A stretch of 64,000 nucleotides of DNA from Chloroflexota bacterium. Its GTDB lineage: Bacteria > Chloroflexota > Anaerolineae > Caldilineales > Caldilineaceae. Shown piece after piece: positions 7,905 to 18,208 of this stretch. The stretch spans positions 77,294-141,293 of the forward strand of contig BOKO01000015.1 of assembly GCA_016861025.1 (NCBI GenBank). The letters are read 5' to 3'. The position numbers were made by a program, and so were the translations under genes. Position 1 is the first letter of the stretch; each line of letters starts with the position of its first letter. The notes beneath the pieces were generated by a model that saw nothing but the letters and a program-made list of their open reading frames with translations, made no database searches and was not told the origin of the DNA.

Positions 7905-9659
7905 ATGCTCCCACCGGTTGAGCGACTGCGCGCCAGCCTCACTTCAGTCTACGGCAGCGCCACCGCCGAGCACATTGTACAAACGCTATTTCCGCGAATT
8001 GAAGAGGTGCGCACGTCGCGCTCGTCACCGCAAAAGACCCTCGATGCGCTGCGTCCCATGCCCGATGAACGCGATGTCATTCTGATCACCTATGGTGACC
8101 AAATCCAAGAGCCAGATACGCCGCCGCTGCAAAGCCTCTATGAGCTGATCTCGGAGCGCATTGGCGACGTGATCAACGGCGTTCATATCCTGCCCTTTTA
8201 TCCCTACACCTCCGACGATGGTTTTTCGGTGGTCGACTATCGCCAGGTTAACCCGGCGTTGGGGACCTGGGAGGATGTTCGCCGGCTGACCGGTCGCTAT
8301 CGGGTGATGTTCGACGCAGTCATCAACCATATCTCCGCCTCCAGCGCGTGGTTTCAAGCATTTCTGCGCGGTGAGCCGCCCTACGACGAATATTTCATCA
8401 CTGTCGATCCCTCGGTTGACCTTTCGGCGGTGGTGCGTCCGCGCACATCGCCGGTGTTGACTGCATTTGACACGGCGAATGGACGCAAACACGTATGGAC
8501 GACCTTCAGCGATGATCAGATTGATCTGAACTATGCGTCGCCCGCGCTGTTGGTTGAAATCATGGACTTGCTACTCTTTTATGTTGAACAGGGTGCGCAG
8601 TTGATCCGACTCGATGCAATCGGCTTTATGTGGAAGGAGATCGGCTCGTCGTGCATTCATCTGCCGCAGGCGCACGCGTTGATCCAGGCGATGCGCGCCA
8701 TGCTCGATCTGGCTGCGCCCGATGTGCTGCTTGTCACCGAGACCAATGTACCTCACCGTGAGAATATCAGTTATTTTGGCGATGGCGTCAATGAAGCGCA
8801 AATGGTCTACAACTTCACGCTGCCGCCGCTGACGCTGCACACCTTTCATACGCAAGATGCAACGGCGCTGTCGGCGTGGGCGGCGACCCTGGCTGCTCCC
8901 TCGGCGCAGACAACATTTTTCAACTTCATGGCCTCGCACGACGGCGTCGGCGTGCGCCCGCTGGAGGGCATCCTACAACAGTCAGCCATCGACGATCTGG
9001 TTGAACGCACGCTCAGACACGGCGGGCTGGTCAACTATCGCACCAACCCCGACGGCAGCCGGGTTCCCTACGAGCTCAACATCGTCTACTTCGACGCGCT
9101 CAACGATCCGGCGGCGGACGAGCCGATTTCGGTGCAGATTGATCGCTTTCTTGCCAGCCAGGCGATCCTGCTCAGTCTCGCCGGCGTGCCGGGGATCTAT
9201 GCGCATAGCCTTTTCGGCAGCCGCAACTGGCGCGAAGGGGTGACGCAAACGGGCCACAATCGTACGATCAATCGACGCAAGTTTCTGCGCAGCGAGCTGG
9301 AGGCGGCGCTGGATCACCATGAATCATTGCCGCACCAGGTCTTCACGCGCTATCGACAGTTGCTCGCCGCGCGCACCGGTGACCGCGCCTTTCATCCAAA
9401 CGCAGCCCAGGAGATCGTCCATCTCGATCCGGCAATCTTCAGCTTTGTGCGCACGGCCACCGATGGCGGCAGCCGCGTACTCTGTCTGCACAATGTGTCG
9501 GCGCGCGCGATGCATCTAAAGATTGCGCCGAAAGAGGCGGGAATCGACGGCGCCGCCAGTGTGGTGGATTTGATCGGCGGCGCTGCATTTCGGTGTGACG
9601 CAGCATTGGAGCTGACCGTGCCGCCCTACGGCGTATTCTGGCTGCGGGCAACGCCATAA
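7905..9659 (+). CDS. GH13 subfamily 18 sugar phosphorylase (glucosylglycerate or sucrose phosphorylase-like)
   Basis: 584 residues, a single GH13 TIM barrel. Barrel motifs in order: GVHILPFYPYTSDDGFSVVDY, FDAVINHIS, the nucleophile motif RLDAIGFMWKEIG, the acid/base motif LLVTETNVP, and FMASHDGVGVRP. The tract CIHLPQAHALI...TETNVPHRENISYFGDG is closer to what I recall of glucosylglycerate phosphorylases than to bifidobacterial sucrose phosphorylases, but substrate cannot be fixed from sequence alone. The reaction would be phosphorolysis of an alpha-glucoside to glucose 1-phosphate. An excellent AAAAAGGAGG (7891-7900) precedes the ATG. It stands alone, convergent with fbp, and would link a compatible-solute-type glucoside to central metabolism. 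Confidence 0.75.
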   Translation: MLPPVERLRASLTSVYGSATAEHIVQTLFPRIEEVRTSRSSPQKTLDALRPMPDERDVILITYGDQIQEPDTPPLQSLYELISERIGDVINGVHILPFYPYTSDDGFSVVDYRQVNPALGTWEDVRRLTGRYRVMFDAVINHISASSAWFQAFLRGEPPYDEYFITVDPSVDLSAVVRPRTSPVLTAFDTANGRKHVWTTFSDDQIDLNYASPALLVEIMDLLLFYVEQGAQLIRLDAIGFMWKEIGSSCIHLPQAHALIQAMRAMLDLAAPDVLLVTETNVPHRENISYFGDGVNEAQMVYNFTLPPLTLHTFHTQDATALSAWAATLAAPSAQTTFFNFMASHDGVGVRPLEGILQQSAIDDLVERTLRHGGLVNYRTNPDGSRVPYELNIVYFDALNDPAADEPISVQIDRFLASQAILLSLAGVPGIYAHSLFGSRNWREGVTQTGHNRTINRRKFLRSELEAALDHHESLPHQVFTRYRQLLAARTGDRAFHPNAAQEIVHLDPAIFSFVRTATDGGSRVLCLHNVSARAMHLKIAPKEAGIDGAASVVDLIGGAAFRCDAALELTVPPYGVFWLRATP

Positions 9660-9718
9660 TAATCAATTGAAAATCGGTTTGACTTGCATCCTCTCCCAAC
9701 TCGCCGCCATTTTTCAGG

Positions 9719-10756
9719 TCAGGCGTGTACATCGTGCTGGCGAATCAACGCCTCGGCTTTCTCCACCAACATCCGGTTGCCAATAAACATTGGCACACGC
9801 TGATGCAGCTTCTGCGGTTCAATGTCGAGGATCGGCCGCGCACCGTCCGACGCGTAGCCGCCAGCCTGTTCGACCAGGAAAGCCAATGGCGCAGCCTCGT
9901 AGACAAGGCGCAACTTGCCGCCCGGCTTCTTGGGATCTTTGCTGTCGGCAGGATAATAAAAGACGCCGCCTGAGAGAAGATTGCGGTGAAAATCAGCCAC
10001 CAACGAACCGATGTAGCGCAACGACAATCCTTTTTTCTCGGGCGTGTCGCGCTGGAGCCACTCGGTGTAGGCTTGCACGCCGAGTGACCAATAGGGTTGG
10101 TAGCCCTGATTGACGCTGTAATATTTGGGCTTGTCCGGCAATTTGATATTGGGGTGCGAAAGCAAAAATTCGCCGATCGCCGGATCGAGCGTGAAGCCAT
10201 GCACGCCGCGACCGGTCGAATAGACCAGCATTGTGCTGGCGCCGTAGAGCACGTAGCCCGCCGCCACAAGATTGCGCCCGGGCTGCAACACATCTTCGAG
10301 CGCGCCGCGCCCCTGGAGGGTCTTGCGCCGATAGATACCGAAGATCGTGCCGATGCTGACGTTCACGTCGATGTTGGACGAGCCATCGAGCGGATCGAAA
10401 ACGAGCACATACGGACCGGTGGGAAAACGATCGGGGATTGGAATAATATCCTCGACCTCCTCCGACGCCATCACAGCCAGGCGTCCGGTGTGATCGTTGA
10501 GGCGATAGAGTGTGCGTTGGGCGAATACATCCAGTTTTTGCACTTCCTCGCCCTGCACATTCTCCTCGCCGGCGCTGCCCAAAATTTCAGCAAGACCGGC
10601 GCGCGTCGTCTTGCTGGCGATGATCTTGGCTGCCAGCGCGATGTCGTACAAGAGGTTGGTGAGAATGCCGGTCGCTTCAGGAAATGCCTGCTGTTGCTCG
10701 AGAATGTAGCGTTCGATCGTCACCAATTTGCCCAAATAATTCTGTGCGTCAGTCAT
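9719..10756 (-). CDS. fbp: Fructose-1,6-bisphosphatase, class I
   Basis: 345 residues. Converts fructose 1,6-bisphosphate to fructose 6-phosphate in gluconeogenesis. The class I signature is plain: metal-binding [23 protein letters not shown] with DPLDG and the downstream SSNID, an upstream SEEVED that also binds metal, and a C-terminal GGYASDG...L...[11 protein letters not shown] segment. Length fits the family (about 330-345). The start ATG at 10756 (MTDAQNYL) is preceded by a strong AGGAGGT; an upstream in-frame extension lacks one. It is transcribed divergently from the DtxR-like regulator, with only 93 bp between start codons, so the two may share a control region. Confidence 0.93.
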   Translation of the reverse strand: MTDAQNYLGKLVTIERYILEQQQAFPEATGILTNLLYDIALAAKIIASKTTRAGLAEILGSAGEENVQGEEVQKLDVFAQRTLYRLNDHTGRLAVMASEEVEDIIPIPDRFPTGPYVLVFDPLDGSSNIDVNVSIGTIFGIYRRKTLQGRGALEDVLQPGRNLVAAGYVLYGASTMLVYSTGRGVHGFTLDPAIGEFLLSHPNIKLPDKPKYYSVNQGYQPYWSLGVQAYTEWLQRDTPEKKGLSLRYIGSLVADFHRNLLSGGVFYYPADSKDPKKPGGKLRLVYEAAPLAFLVEQAGGYASDGARPILDIEPQKLHQRVPMFIGNRMLVEKAEALIRQHDVHA

Positions 10757-10814
10757 CGTTGACCTCCTGCATGGCGCCAAAATTGTGAAGAGTTTGTTGT
10801 CCAACCTTACATGG

Positions 10815-10849
10815 TTCCTGTTGCATCGGAGTTGTGTTAGAATTTTACC
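10815..10849 (+). promoter_or_regulatory. Extended -10 promoter directly abutting the DtxR start codon (leaderless)
   Basis: TG-T-TAGAAT (extended -10, hexamer 10838-10843) lies exactly 6 nt before the A of the start codon at 10850; a weak -35 (TTCCTG, 10815-10820) is 17 bp upstream. With the usual -10 to +1 distance, transcription starts at or next to the ATG, and there is no Shine-Dalgarno sequence. Geometry therefore predicts a leaderless mRNA. Confidence 0.5.
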
Positions 10850-11530
10850 ATGACTAACATCAAAGCATTAGATGCGCGTAAAAATCTTACGCCAGCGCAT
10901 GAAGACTACGTCAAAGCCATCTACATGTTGCACTCGCACGGGGTGGAAGTGACCAACTCTGCGCTCGCCAATCACTTGAAAGTGACGCCGGCATCGGCTA
11001 CGAACATGGTCAAGAAGCTGAGCGAATTGGGGCTGGTCACCTATGAGCCATACCAGACCATCGGATTGACTGCGGCTGGAGAAATCGTGGCGCTGGAAGT
11101 GTTGCGCCATCATCGCTTGTTGGAGTTATATCTGCACGACAAGCTGAAGCTGCCCTGGGAGCAGGTGCACGAAGAGGCGGAGCGCCTCGAACATGTGATC
11201 AGTGAAGTGCTGGAAGATGCGATTGCGGCTGCCCTGGGCGACCCGACCGTCGACCCGCACGGCGACCCGATCCCTAGCAAAGATGGCACGGTGGAGACGA
11301 CTGTCGGCGCACCCTTGAGCATCGCCGAGATCAATCATCCCTACACAGTCGTGCGCGTGTTGCTGCAAGAGCCGGAACGTCTGATCTATCTCGGTTCAAT
11401 GGGGCTTTATCCGAACGCGCAGGTGATCGTGCGCAAACGTGCGCCGTTTGCGGGTCCGTTGCTGCTGGAGGTGGCGGGCGAGCACCATGCGCTTGCCCAC
11501 GATCTCGCAGAATACATCATCGTCGCATAG
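10850..11530 (+). CDS. DtxR/MntR-family metal-dependent transcriptional regulator
   Basis: 226 residues. An N-terminal winged helix (about 12-75: [44 protein letters not shown]) is followed by the dimerisation/metal domain (about 76-150) with the family's HHRLLELYL and [19 protein letters not shown] segments, and the typical CDPHG position reads [11 protein letters not shown]-terminal SH3-like (FeoA-like) domain follows (about 155-226). Such proteins repress iron or manganese uptake when metal-bound. Which metal cannot be told from sequence. It diverges from fbp, appears leaderless and is followed by a weak T-rich hairpin. Confidence 0.85.
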   Translation: MTNIKALDARKNLTPAHEDYVKAIYMLHSHGVEVTNSALANHLKVTPASATNMVKKLSELGLVTYEPYQTIGLTAAGEIVALEVLRHHRLLELYLHDKLKLPWEQVHEEAERLEHVISEVLEDAIAAALGDPTVDPHGDPIPSKDGTVETTVGAPLSIAEINHPYTVVRVLLQEPERLIYLGSMGLYPNAQVIVRKRAPFAGPLLLEVAGEHHALAHDLAEYIIVA

Positions 11531-11559
11531 AAACCGCCAAGTTCAAAATCGGTTTTTTT
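11531..11559 (+). terminator. Intrinsic terminator after the DtxR-like gene
   Basis: Six-bp stem AAACCG (11531-11536) with CGGTTT (11550-11555), 13-nt loop, then further T residues to 11559. It begins right after the stop codon and lies between two convergent genes (DtxR-like and fusA). The stem is short, so efficiency is uncertain. Confidence 0.5.
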
Positions 11560-11576
11560 GGGTGTGTTGAAAGGAA

Positions 11577-13670
11577 TCAAGCGATTCCCTTCAACACCTT
11601 CTCGGCGATGTTCTGGCTGACAGGCATATATTTTTCAAATTGCATGCTGAAACTGCCGCGCCCGCTGGTCATCGAACGCAGATCGGTGGCGTAGCCAAAC
11701 ATTTCCGCCAGGGGTACAAGCGCCCGCACCACCTGCACATTGCCGCCGCGTGCGTCCATGCCTTCCACCTGGCCGCGGCGCGACGAGAAATCACCCACCA
11801 CGTCGCCGACAAACTCATCGGGCACAGTGGTTTCAACTTTCATCATTGGCTCAAGCAAAATCGGCCCGGCTTTTTGAGCGCCATCCTTGAACGCCATGCT
11901 GCCTGCAATTTTGAAAGCCATTTCGCTGGAATCAACTTCGTGGTAGCTGCCGTCGACCAACGCCACTTTGACATCGACCACCGGATAGCCGGCGAGCACG
12001 CCGCTCTCCATCGCTTCAACCACACCCTTCTGCACCGGCGCAATGTATTCACGCGGCACGACGCCGCCGACAATTCTATCCTCGAACACAAAGCCGGCGC
12101 CGGGTTGATTCGGTTCGATCTCCAGCCAGACATGACCGTACTGGCCGCGACCGCCCGACTGTCGCACGAAACGACCTTCGACCTTGACCGGCCGCGTGAT
12201 TGTCTCGCGGTAGGCGACTTGCGGGCGTCCCACATTGCACTGCACACGAAACTCTCGCTTGAGGCGGTCAACAATAATGTCGAGATGCAGCTCACCCATG
12301 CCCGAAATGACGGTCTGACCGGTCTGATCGTCATACTGCACGCGGAAGGTTGGGTCTTCTTCGGCGAGTTTGATCAGGGCGTCGGTCAGCTTGTCCTGGT
12401 CGCCCTTTGACTTCGGCTCAACAGCCACTTTGATCACCGGCTCGGGGAATTCGATCGTTTCGAGCATGATCGGCGATTTCTGGTCACACAGAGTTTCACC
12501 CGTGTACGACTCTTTGGGGCCGACAATGGCGGCGATGTCGCCAGCGCCGATTTCCTTGATGTCCTCGCGTTTGTCGGCGTGCATGCGCACCAAACGGCCG
12601 ATGCGTTCACGTTTGCCACGATTTGAGTTATAGACCGTCTCGCCAGAGCGAAGCACGCCAGAGTAGACGCGCACATAAGCCAACCGTCCCACGAACGGGT
12701 CGGTGACGATCTTGAAGACCAATCCTGCAAACGGTGCGTTGGGATCAGATTCGCGCGTCTCTTCGGCGCCCGTTTCAGGGTTGACGCCCTGCACCGGCGG
12801 CACGTCTTTGGGGCTGGGGAGATAGCGAATCACGGCGTCGAGCAGAAGCTGCACACCCTTGTTGCGCAGCGCCGTGCCGCACAGAATCGGCACAATCTCG
12901 TTGTTGCACACTGCCTTGCGCAGCGCTGCGTATAACTCCTCATTGCTGATCTCCTCGCCCTCGAGAAACTTCATCGTCAGCTCGTCGTCGGTCTCGGCGA
13001 TGCGTTCGATCAGTTGCTCACGCGCCTCAGCCGCAGCGGCGGCGTATTCCGCCGGAATGTCGGTGACCGTCGGCGATGCTCCCAATTCATCGGAAAAGAC
13101 GAATGCCTTCATGGCAAAGAGATCGATGACGCCCTTGAAAGAATCTTCGACGCCAAGGGGAAGCTGGATCGGCAGTGGATTGGCGCCAAGCCGGTCAACG
13201 ATCATTTCGATCGTACGTTCGAAGCTGGCGCCGACGCGATCCATTTTGTTCACAAAGCAGATGCGCGGCACATGATAGCGATCCGCCTGCCGCCAGACCG
13301 TCTCCGACTGTGGTTCGACCCCCGCCACAGCGTCGAATACAACCACGCCGCCGTCGAGCACGCGTAGGCTGCGTTGCACCTCGGCAGTGAAATCGATATG
13401 TCCAGGCGTGTCGATGATATTGATCTGGCACTCTTCGCCGGTGACGCGGTCGGTCCACGAAGTGGTGATAGCCGCCGCCGTGATCGTAATGCCGCGTTCG
13501 CGCTCCTGCACCATCCAGTCGGTTACGGCAGTGCCTTCGTGCACTTCACCCATGCGGTGAATGCGACCGGAATAAAAGAGGATGCGTTCCGTCGTCGTCG
13601 TTTTTCCAGCATCAATATGAGCAATGATGCCGATATTGCGCATTCGTTCAATTGGATATTCGTTCGCCAT
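11577..13670 (-). CDS. fusA: Elongation factor G
   Basis: 697 residues, standard EF-G length. Catalyses GTP-driven translocation on the ribosome. G-domain motifs: G1 [15 protein letters not shown], the switch [11 protein letters not shown]3 DTPGH, G4 NKMDR. Domains II to V follow with intact landmarks ([24 protein letters not shown] and [12 protein letters not shown] in domain [11 protein letters not shown] near the end). It is the last gene of the rpsL-rpsG-fusA operon, 254 nt after rpsG; no tuf gene follows. The last codons lie in a small AT-rich palindrome (AAGGAATC...GATTCC). Confidence 0.97.
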   Translation of the reverse strand: MANEYPIERMRNIGIIAHIDAGKTTTTERILFYSGRIHRMGEVHEGTAVTDWMVQERERGITITAAAITTSWTDRVTGEECQINIIDTPGHIDFTAEVQRSLRVLDGGVVVFDAVAGVEPQSETVWRQADRYHVPRICFVNKMDRVGASFERTIEMIVDRLGANPLPIQLPLGVEDSFKGVIDLFAMKAFVFSDELGASPTVTDIPAEYAAAAAEAREQLIERIAETDDELTMKFLEGEEISNEELYAALRKAVCNNEIVPILCGTALRNKGVQLLLDAVIRYLPSPKDVPPVQGVNPETGAEETRESDPNAPFAGLVFKIVTDPFVGRLAYVRVYSGVLRSGETVYNSNRGKRERIGRLVRMHADKREDIKEIGAGDIAAIVGPKESYTGETLCDQKSPIMLETIEFPEPVIKVAVEPKSKGDQDKLTDALIKLAEEDPTFRVQYDDQTGQTVISGMGELHLDIIVDRLKREFRVQCNVGRPQVAYRETITRPVKVEGRFVRQSGGRGQYGHVWLEIEPNQPGAGFVFEDRIVGGVVPREYIAPVQKGVVEAMESGVLAGYPVVDVKVALVDGSYHEVDSSEMAFKIAGSMAFKDGAQKAGPILLEPMMKVETTVPDEFVGDVVGDFSSRRGQVEGMDARGGNVQVVRALVPLAEMFGYATDLRSMTSGRGSFSMQFEKYMPVSQNIAEKVLKGIA

Positions 13671-13711
13671 AAGTTACTCTCTCTGACCGTCCAACAATTT
13701 CACACAAAATA

Positions 13712-13814
13712 ATGCGGCGCCTGAACCTGCAATGCTTTCGCCAGAAAACTCATATCATGCGATCAAACACGTCATGATGTAAGGGAGCGATCAGCTTGCA
13801 GGTGGGCGCCGCAT
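13712..13814 (-). other. Long-range inverted repeat in the rpsG-fusA spacer
   Basis: The 254-nt gap between rpsG and fusA contains no gene. Its middle has two complementary arms, 13712-13732 (ATGCGGCGCC...CCTGCAA) and 13796-13814 (TTGCAGG...GGCGCCGCAT), pairing over 17 or more positions around a 60-nt interior. In the operon transcript this would form a stable stem upstream of the EF-G ribosome binding region. It could be an operon-internal control or processing structure. Function is inference. Confidence 0.4.
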
Positions 13815-13924
13815 CAATTCAGGTTATTCCTGTTTTGTGCAGGTGACACCCACTCATCGGTTTGTGAGACGCCGCCAGCGTGTAATAGCGGGCGCTCCAA
13901 CCGCGAGATTGCGTATTGGTTTGA

Positions 13925-14392
13925 CTAATAGCGGAAGTGAGCAAACGCCTGGTTGGCTTCCGCCATGCGATGCGTGTCTTCGCGCTTCTTGATGGTGGCG
14001 CCTTCGTTGCGCGCCGCATCCATCAGTTCGCCTGCGAGGCGCGCCGCCATGTCGCGGCCGCTGCGCTTGCGCGAATTTTCGATCAGCCAGCGCATCGCCA
14101 ACGCCTGTCGGCGCGCCGCGCCAATTTCCATCGGAATCTGATAAGTGGCGCCACCCACGCGGCGCGGTTTCACCTCGACAAGCGGCGTGGCGTTCTTCAG
14201 CGCCTCCTCGAAGACTTCGATGCCAGGGCGCTTGGTGCGCTCTTCGATGATTGCAAACGCATCATAGACGATGCTGGCCGCCAGGCTCTTCTTGCCGCGC
14301 TCCATCACATTGTTGACAAATTTGGCGACCACTTCGCTGTGATAGCGAGGATCGGGCGTGACGCTGCGTTGTTCAGCACGATTTCTGCGCAT
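13925..14392 (-). CDS. rpsG: 30S ribosomal protein uS7
   Basis: 155 residues, normal length. Nucleates assembly of the 30S head on 16S rRNA and binds near the E site. Recognisable by [28 protein letters not shown] near the N-terminus, then [24 protein letters not shown] and [20 protein letters not shown], and a [21 protein letters not shown] tail. Second gene of the str operon, 102 nt after rpsL. In many bacteria S7 autoregulates this operon; whether it does here is unknown. Confidence 0.97.
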   Translation of the reverse strand: MRRNRAEQRSVTPDPRYHSEVVAKFVNNVMERGKKSLAASIVYDAFAIIEERTKRPGIEVFEEALKNATPLVEVKPRRVGGATYQIPMEIGAARRQALAMRWLIENSRKRSGRDMAARLAGELMDAARNEGATIKKREDTHRMAEANQAFAHFRY

Positions 14393-14494
14393 AGTTACTC
14401 TCTTTGTCTCACTATATATCCTGCAACCTCGCTCACCGACGCTTTATCTATGGGCGGTCTATGGGCGAAGCAAGGCGTTCTCTGTTTTTAGGTG

Positions 14495-14914
14495 CTATTT
14501 TTTGGGACGCTTCGTACCGTATTTGCTTCGGCCGCGCTTGCGTTTATCGACGCCCTGGCTGTCAAGCGCACCGCGCACGATGTGATATCGCACACCGGGC
14601 AGGTCCTTGACGCGACCGCCGCGCACCAATACGACGCTGTGCTCCTGCAGGTTGTGCCCTTCGCCCGGAATATACGCTGTCACTTCGATGCCGTTGGAAA
14701 GACGCACACGCGCCACCTTGCGCAGTGCAGAATTTGGTTTCTTGGGCGTCGTCGTACGCACCTGTGTACAGACGCCGCGCTTCTGTGGATTTCCCAGCTT
14801 CATGCGGCGCGTGCGACCGGTCAGCGTATTCTGAGTGAAACGCAGCGCCGGCGCTTTTTCTTTCTTCGCAACATCCTTGCGGCCCTTACGGACCAGTTGA
14901 TTGATGGTCGGCAA
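14495..14914 (-). CDS. rpsL: 30S ribosomal protein uS12
   Basis: 139 residues from the TTG at 14914. Located at the decoding centre, where it supports translational accuracy. The family's invariant N-terminus (M)[11 protein letters not shown] is reproduced exactly if the TTG is used, and this TTG has GGAGGG a few bases upstream. A GTG 12 nt further out would add four odd residues (MEGR) and lacks an RBS. The classic [15 protein letters not shown] segment, which contains the lysine altered in streptomycin resistance (here Lys as in wild type), and [32 protein letters not shown] are intact. The C-terminus [11 protein letters not shown] is normal. First gene of the str operon. Confidence 0.95.
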   Translation of the reverse strand: MPTINQLVRKGRKDVAKKEKAPALRFTQNTLTGRTRRMKLGNPQKRGVCTQVRTTTPKKPNSALRKVARVRLSNGIEVTAYIPGEGHNLQEHSVVLVRGGRVKDLPGVRYHIVRGALDSQGVDKRKRGRSKYGTKRPKK

Positions 14915-14988
14915 ACGTCCCTCCACTTTTCATTGAGCCTCGCAGATGCAAGACTCTCGACATCTGTGACTTCAACAAAATTCGACAA

Positions 14989-15003
14989 TTATTGTGACAA
15001 TAA
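14989..15003. promoter_or_regulatory. Palindrome TTATTG-TGA-CAATAA in the str leader
   Basis: A perfect 6+3+6 palindrome about 75 bp upstream of rpsL and about 115 bp downstream of the predicted promoter. It could be an operator for a dimeric regulator or a small RNA hairpin. No regulator is identified. Confidence 0.3.
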
Positions 15004-15123
15004 ACAGCCGCAGCATCCGCTGGCTGCACCGATTGCGTTTTTCCTGTACGCCAGAAAGTCATGGTCAACACTGTTTCGGCGAACAGACGATAAACCATGG
15101 GCACGGCGAACCCACGAACAAGA

Positions 15124-15153
15124 AATATAACACGATGCTGAAAAACCGGTCAA
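15124..15153 (-). promoter_or_regulatory. Predicted sigma70-type promoter of the str operon
   Basis: Read on the minus strand: TTGACC (15153-15148), 18-bp spacer, TATATT (15129-15124). It lies just beyond the end of the upstream minus-strand gene and gives a leader of about 200 nt before rpsL. Confidence 0.5.
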
Positions 15154-15184
15154 ATCGACAAGCCGCCAAAGCGCAACTATGTTC

Positions 15185-16345
15185 TTACGCCTGCGCGACA
15201 GCACACGGGATCGGCGCCATCGAGAGCAATTCGCCATCCAAAGTGCGATATTGTTTGAGTAGGTCGGCTGTCAGACAGGAATGCACAGGGACTACGCCAA
15301 GCAACCCGCCAACCTCGACATGCCTGACCAGTTCTGTAAATGCTGCGTCTTCAGCATGAACCACCCCATGTTCCTGCGAGAGCGAGCGCACCCACACACC
15401 TTGCAGCGGCGCGCTCCATCCCTCTTCATTGAGCAACACAACGACGCCAAAGATGCTCTGACCATCCTGTCGTCGCAAATTCTCCTTTGAGAGGTGAACA
15501 GCGCCGCCGTAGAGGATCAGTTCGTTGCGTTCCGGATGTATTGAAACGACCGGACAGGCTACGATCACGGCGATGTCGTCGGCGGTGCAAGAGCCGATCT
15601 GCACCTGCATCCAATCATAGAAGACAAAATTGCCAGGTCGCATTTCGTCGATCTGCCCCAGATCATCGAGCACGCTGCACGCAGGCGTGTCGCCGACCGA
15701 AAGTTCAAGCCCCAGAAAGCCGCGCTCCATTAACCAGGTGCGCGCCTGATTGAGTCGCCTGATCGTCTGGCCGTACTGCGCGGCCAGTGCATCCGGCGAA
15801 TGGGTGGCATAGGTGGCGCCGTCATGGGTGAGCAGACCTTGCAACGTCAGCCGATCACACACCATGATCTGCTGTGCGAGGCTCGTCAGCGTCGAGCCAT
15901 CATCCCAGCGCACGCCGCTGCGCTGATAGCCAGCGTCGATCTCGATCCAAACGCCGACCGCTTCGGTCAGACGCTGCGACAGAAAGTTTATGGCCGCCTG
16001 GTTCTCCACCAATAGGTGCAACCGCACCTGTTGCGCCAGTCGATTGATCTTATCGATCTCGCGCACGTTCACCGGAAACGCAATTGTGATGTCGTTCCAG
16101 CCGTGCGCTGCAAAATAGCGCGCCATCTCCACCGACGAGACTGTGATGGCAGCGACGCCCACATCACGAAACCACTCACCGACGGCGGCGGATTGATGCG
16201 TCTTGAAATGTGGACGAAAACGAACCTGGTTGGATGCAGCTTTATTTGCCATACGGGAAATATTGCGGCGGGCGCGTCCTTCATCCAATAAGAGTGTTGG
16301 AACGTTGATGTCGCTATATTTCTCTTTTGTAAATCCCGCGATCAC
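15185..16345 (-). CDS. D-threonine aldolase / D-serine dehydratase-like PLP enzyme (fold type III)
   Basis: 386 residues. The N-terminal alanine-racemase-like barrel opens with VPTLLLDEGRARRNI and carries the PLP lysine in FRPHFKTHQS. The conserved GITVSSVEMA-like strand reads AAITVSSVEMARYFAAHG. The C-terminal domain has the zinc-binding pair of the DSD1-like group (PVHSCLTADLL). Likely acts on a D-hydroxyamino acid; D-threonine aldolase and D-serine dehydratase cannot be separated here. I start at the GTG (16345) because AGGAG lies about 10 nt upstream, while a longer reading (to 16411) would run through a strong bidirectional terminator hairpin. Followed closely by the str promoter. Confidence 0.75.
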   Translation of the reverse strand: MIAGFTKEKYSDINVPTLLLDEGRARRNISRMANKAASNQVRFRPHFKTHQSAAVGEWFRDVGVAAITVSSVEMARYFAAHGWNDITIAFPVNVREIDKINRLAQQVRLHLLVENQAAINFLSQRLTEAVGVWIEIDAGYQRSGVRWDDGSTLTSLAQQIMVCDRLTLQGLLTHDGATYATHSPDALAAQYGQTIRRLNQARTWLMERGFLGLELSVGDTPACSVLDDLGQIDEMRPGNFVFYDWMQVQIGSCTADDIAVIVACPVVSIHPERNELILYGGAVHLSKENLRRQDGQSIFGVVVLLNEEGWSAPLQGVWVRSLSQEHGVVHAEDAAFTELVRHVEVGGLLGVVPVHSCLTADLLKQYRTLDGELLSMAPIPCAVAQA

Positions 16346-16370
16346 CTTGCTGATTCTCCTGCCGAAAAGA

Positions 16371-16405
16371 AAGCCCGGAGCGAATTGATCACGTTCCGGG
16401 CTTTT
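16371..16405. terminator. Bidirectional intrinsic terminator
   Basis: Perfect 9-bp stem AAGCCCGGA (16371-16379) with TCCGGGCTT (16395-16403), 15-nt loop, T-run on one side and A-run on the other. On the minus strand it separates the lipoprotein gene from the PLP-enzyme gene and rules out the long start of the latter. Confidence 0.75.
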
Positions 16406-16531
16406 CATCAAGATGGGTTCCAGTTCGTAATTCTTGGCTAATCTGTCTAGAGCGCCTGGCTCATATTGTGAATCGCTGTCGAACTGGAAAAAATGCTATT
16501 CAGTTGTAGAGAAAACGGGGGCGTTGCCAGA

Positions 16532-17082
<551 letters not shown>

Positions 17083-17115
17083 CTTGTCGTGGAAATCGTG
17101 GAATGTATTTGGACT

Positions 17116-17297
<182 letters not shown>

Positions 17298-17341
17298 GGA
17301 CGAAAAAAGACGAATCCCCTACGAACTCGTTCTCCACACGC

Positions 17342-18067
17342 CTATTTCGCTGCTTTACCTGCTTTAACTGTCGCCACCCCACCCTCCACCAGACCGGCCT
17401 CGTAGCCATCGAGCACGGCAAAGAGCACCTCGTCCAGAAAATGATTGAGCAGCCGCTCCACGCGGATGTCATCGCTGTCAGGGCGGTCGCTTTCGTTGGC
17501 GCGCACGGCTTCGATCAGTTGCTGGCGAAAAAATTGCACCGCACGACCGGTTTCGACAAGGGAGATGCCAGTCGCTGCTGCATCAGCGCCATACTGCCGC
17601 CCCAGTTCATGCGCCGAATCGAGCAATTGGTCGCGCTGCTGGGGTTTCATCACATAGGCAATTGCCAGCGAAAAGAGCATTCGCCCGCGTTCACGACGCA
17701 TCTGGTCGATATGCGTATCCTCAGGATGGTGCCAGCGTTGCACAAGCGCATCGGATCGCCGCATTTCCTGCCGCACCCGATCCACCGCCGCCTGGACAAG
17801 CGCGTTGCTGCTGGGCGCGGGCGTCGATTTGGCGCGTTCAGCCAGAAAACGTCGCAGATCGTCAAGGCTGAATCGTCGATGACCGCCCGGCGTCCGAAAC
17901 ACCGGAATTTCACCGCGATCAGCCCATCCACGCAATGTGGTGAAATGCACCCCCAAAAAGTCGCTGGCATCCTTCAAGGTGAGCCACGACACCTTGCCCG
18001 CCGGTGCGACCCCTGTAGCCAATGCGTTTTCATTGCCTATCTGTCGATCTGCATTTTCCGTCATCAT
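17342..18067 (-). CDS. MerR/BldC-type helix-turn-helix regulator with a C-terminal helical domain
   Basis: 241 residues. About 25-80 is an excisionase/MerR-like winged helix: WLTLKDASDFLGVHFTTLRGWADRGEIPVFRTPGGHRRFSLDDLRRFL, with the GGHRRF wing that is typical. The remaining 150 residues are alpha-helical and resemble the N-terminal helical domain of RsbRD-type sensors (RVEQLLNHFLDEVLF-like tract, QFFRQQLIEAV). Likely a one-component transcription factor; ligand unknown. Adjacent ATGs at 18067 and 18064 are both possible. A near-consensus promoter ends 9 nt before the first, and no Shine-Dalgarno is present, so the mRNA is probably leaderless or nearly so. Confidence 0.65.
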   Translation of the reverse strand: MMTENADRQIGNENALATGVAPAGKVSWLTLKDASDFLGVHFTTLRGWADRGEIPVFRTPGGHRRFSLDDLRRFLAERAKSTPAPSSNALVQAAVDRVRQEMRRSDALVQRWHHPEDTHIDQMRRERGRMLFSLAIAYVMKPQQRDQLLDSAHELGRQYGADAAATGISLVETGRAVQFFRQQLIEAVRANESDRPDSDDIRVERLLNHFLDEVLFAVLDGYEAGLVEGGVATVKAGKAAK

Positions 18068-18076
18068 TGGCAATGG

Positions 18077-18105
18077 ATTGTAAAAAGATAGGCAGCTACT
18101 GTCAA
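18077..18105 (-). promoter_or_regulatory. Near-consensus sigma70 promoter for the MerR-like gene
   Basis: Minus strand: TTGACA (18105-18100), exactly 17 bp, TACAAT (18082-18077). The expected transcription start (about 18070) is only 3 nt before the first ATG. Among the best promoter matches in the window. Confidence 0.7.
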
Positions 18106-18208
18106 GCAGTTTGGCAGAAGGCGGATTTGCTTCACGCCTGGAGCAGAGTTTGCATTGTCGGTCATCGCCTTGAGGCGCATTTCGTAGGGACTGGCGAGAA
18201 GCGCTTAT

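Noticed and set aside
16346..16411. Upstream extension of the PLP-enzyme gene to 16411
   Set aside because: This stretch is a terminator hairpin with A and T runs on either side, and the RBS lies downstream of it.
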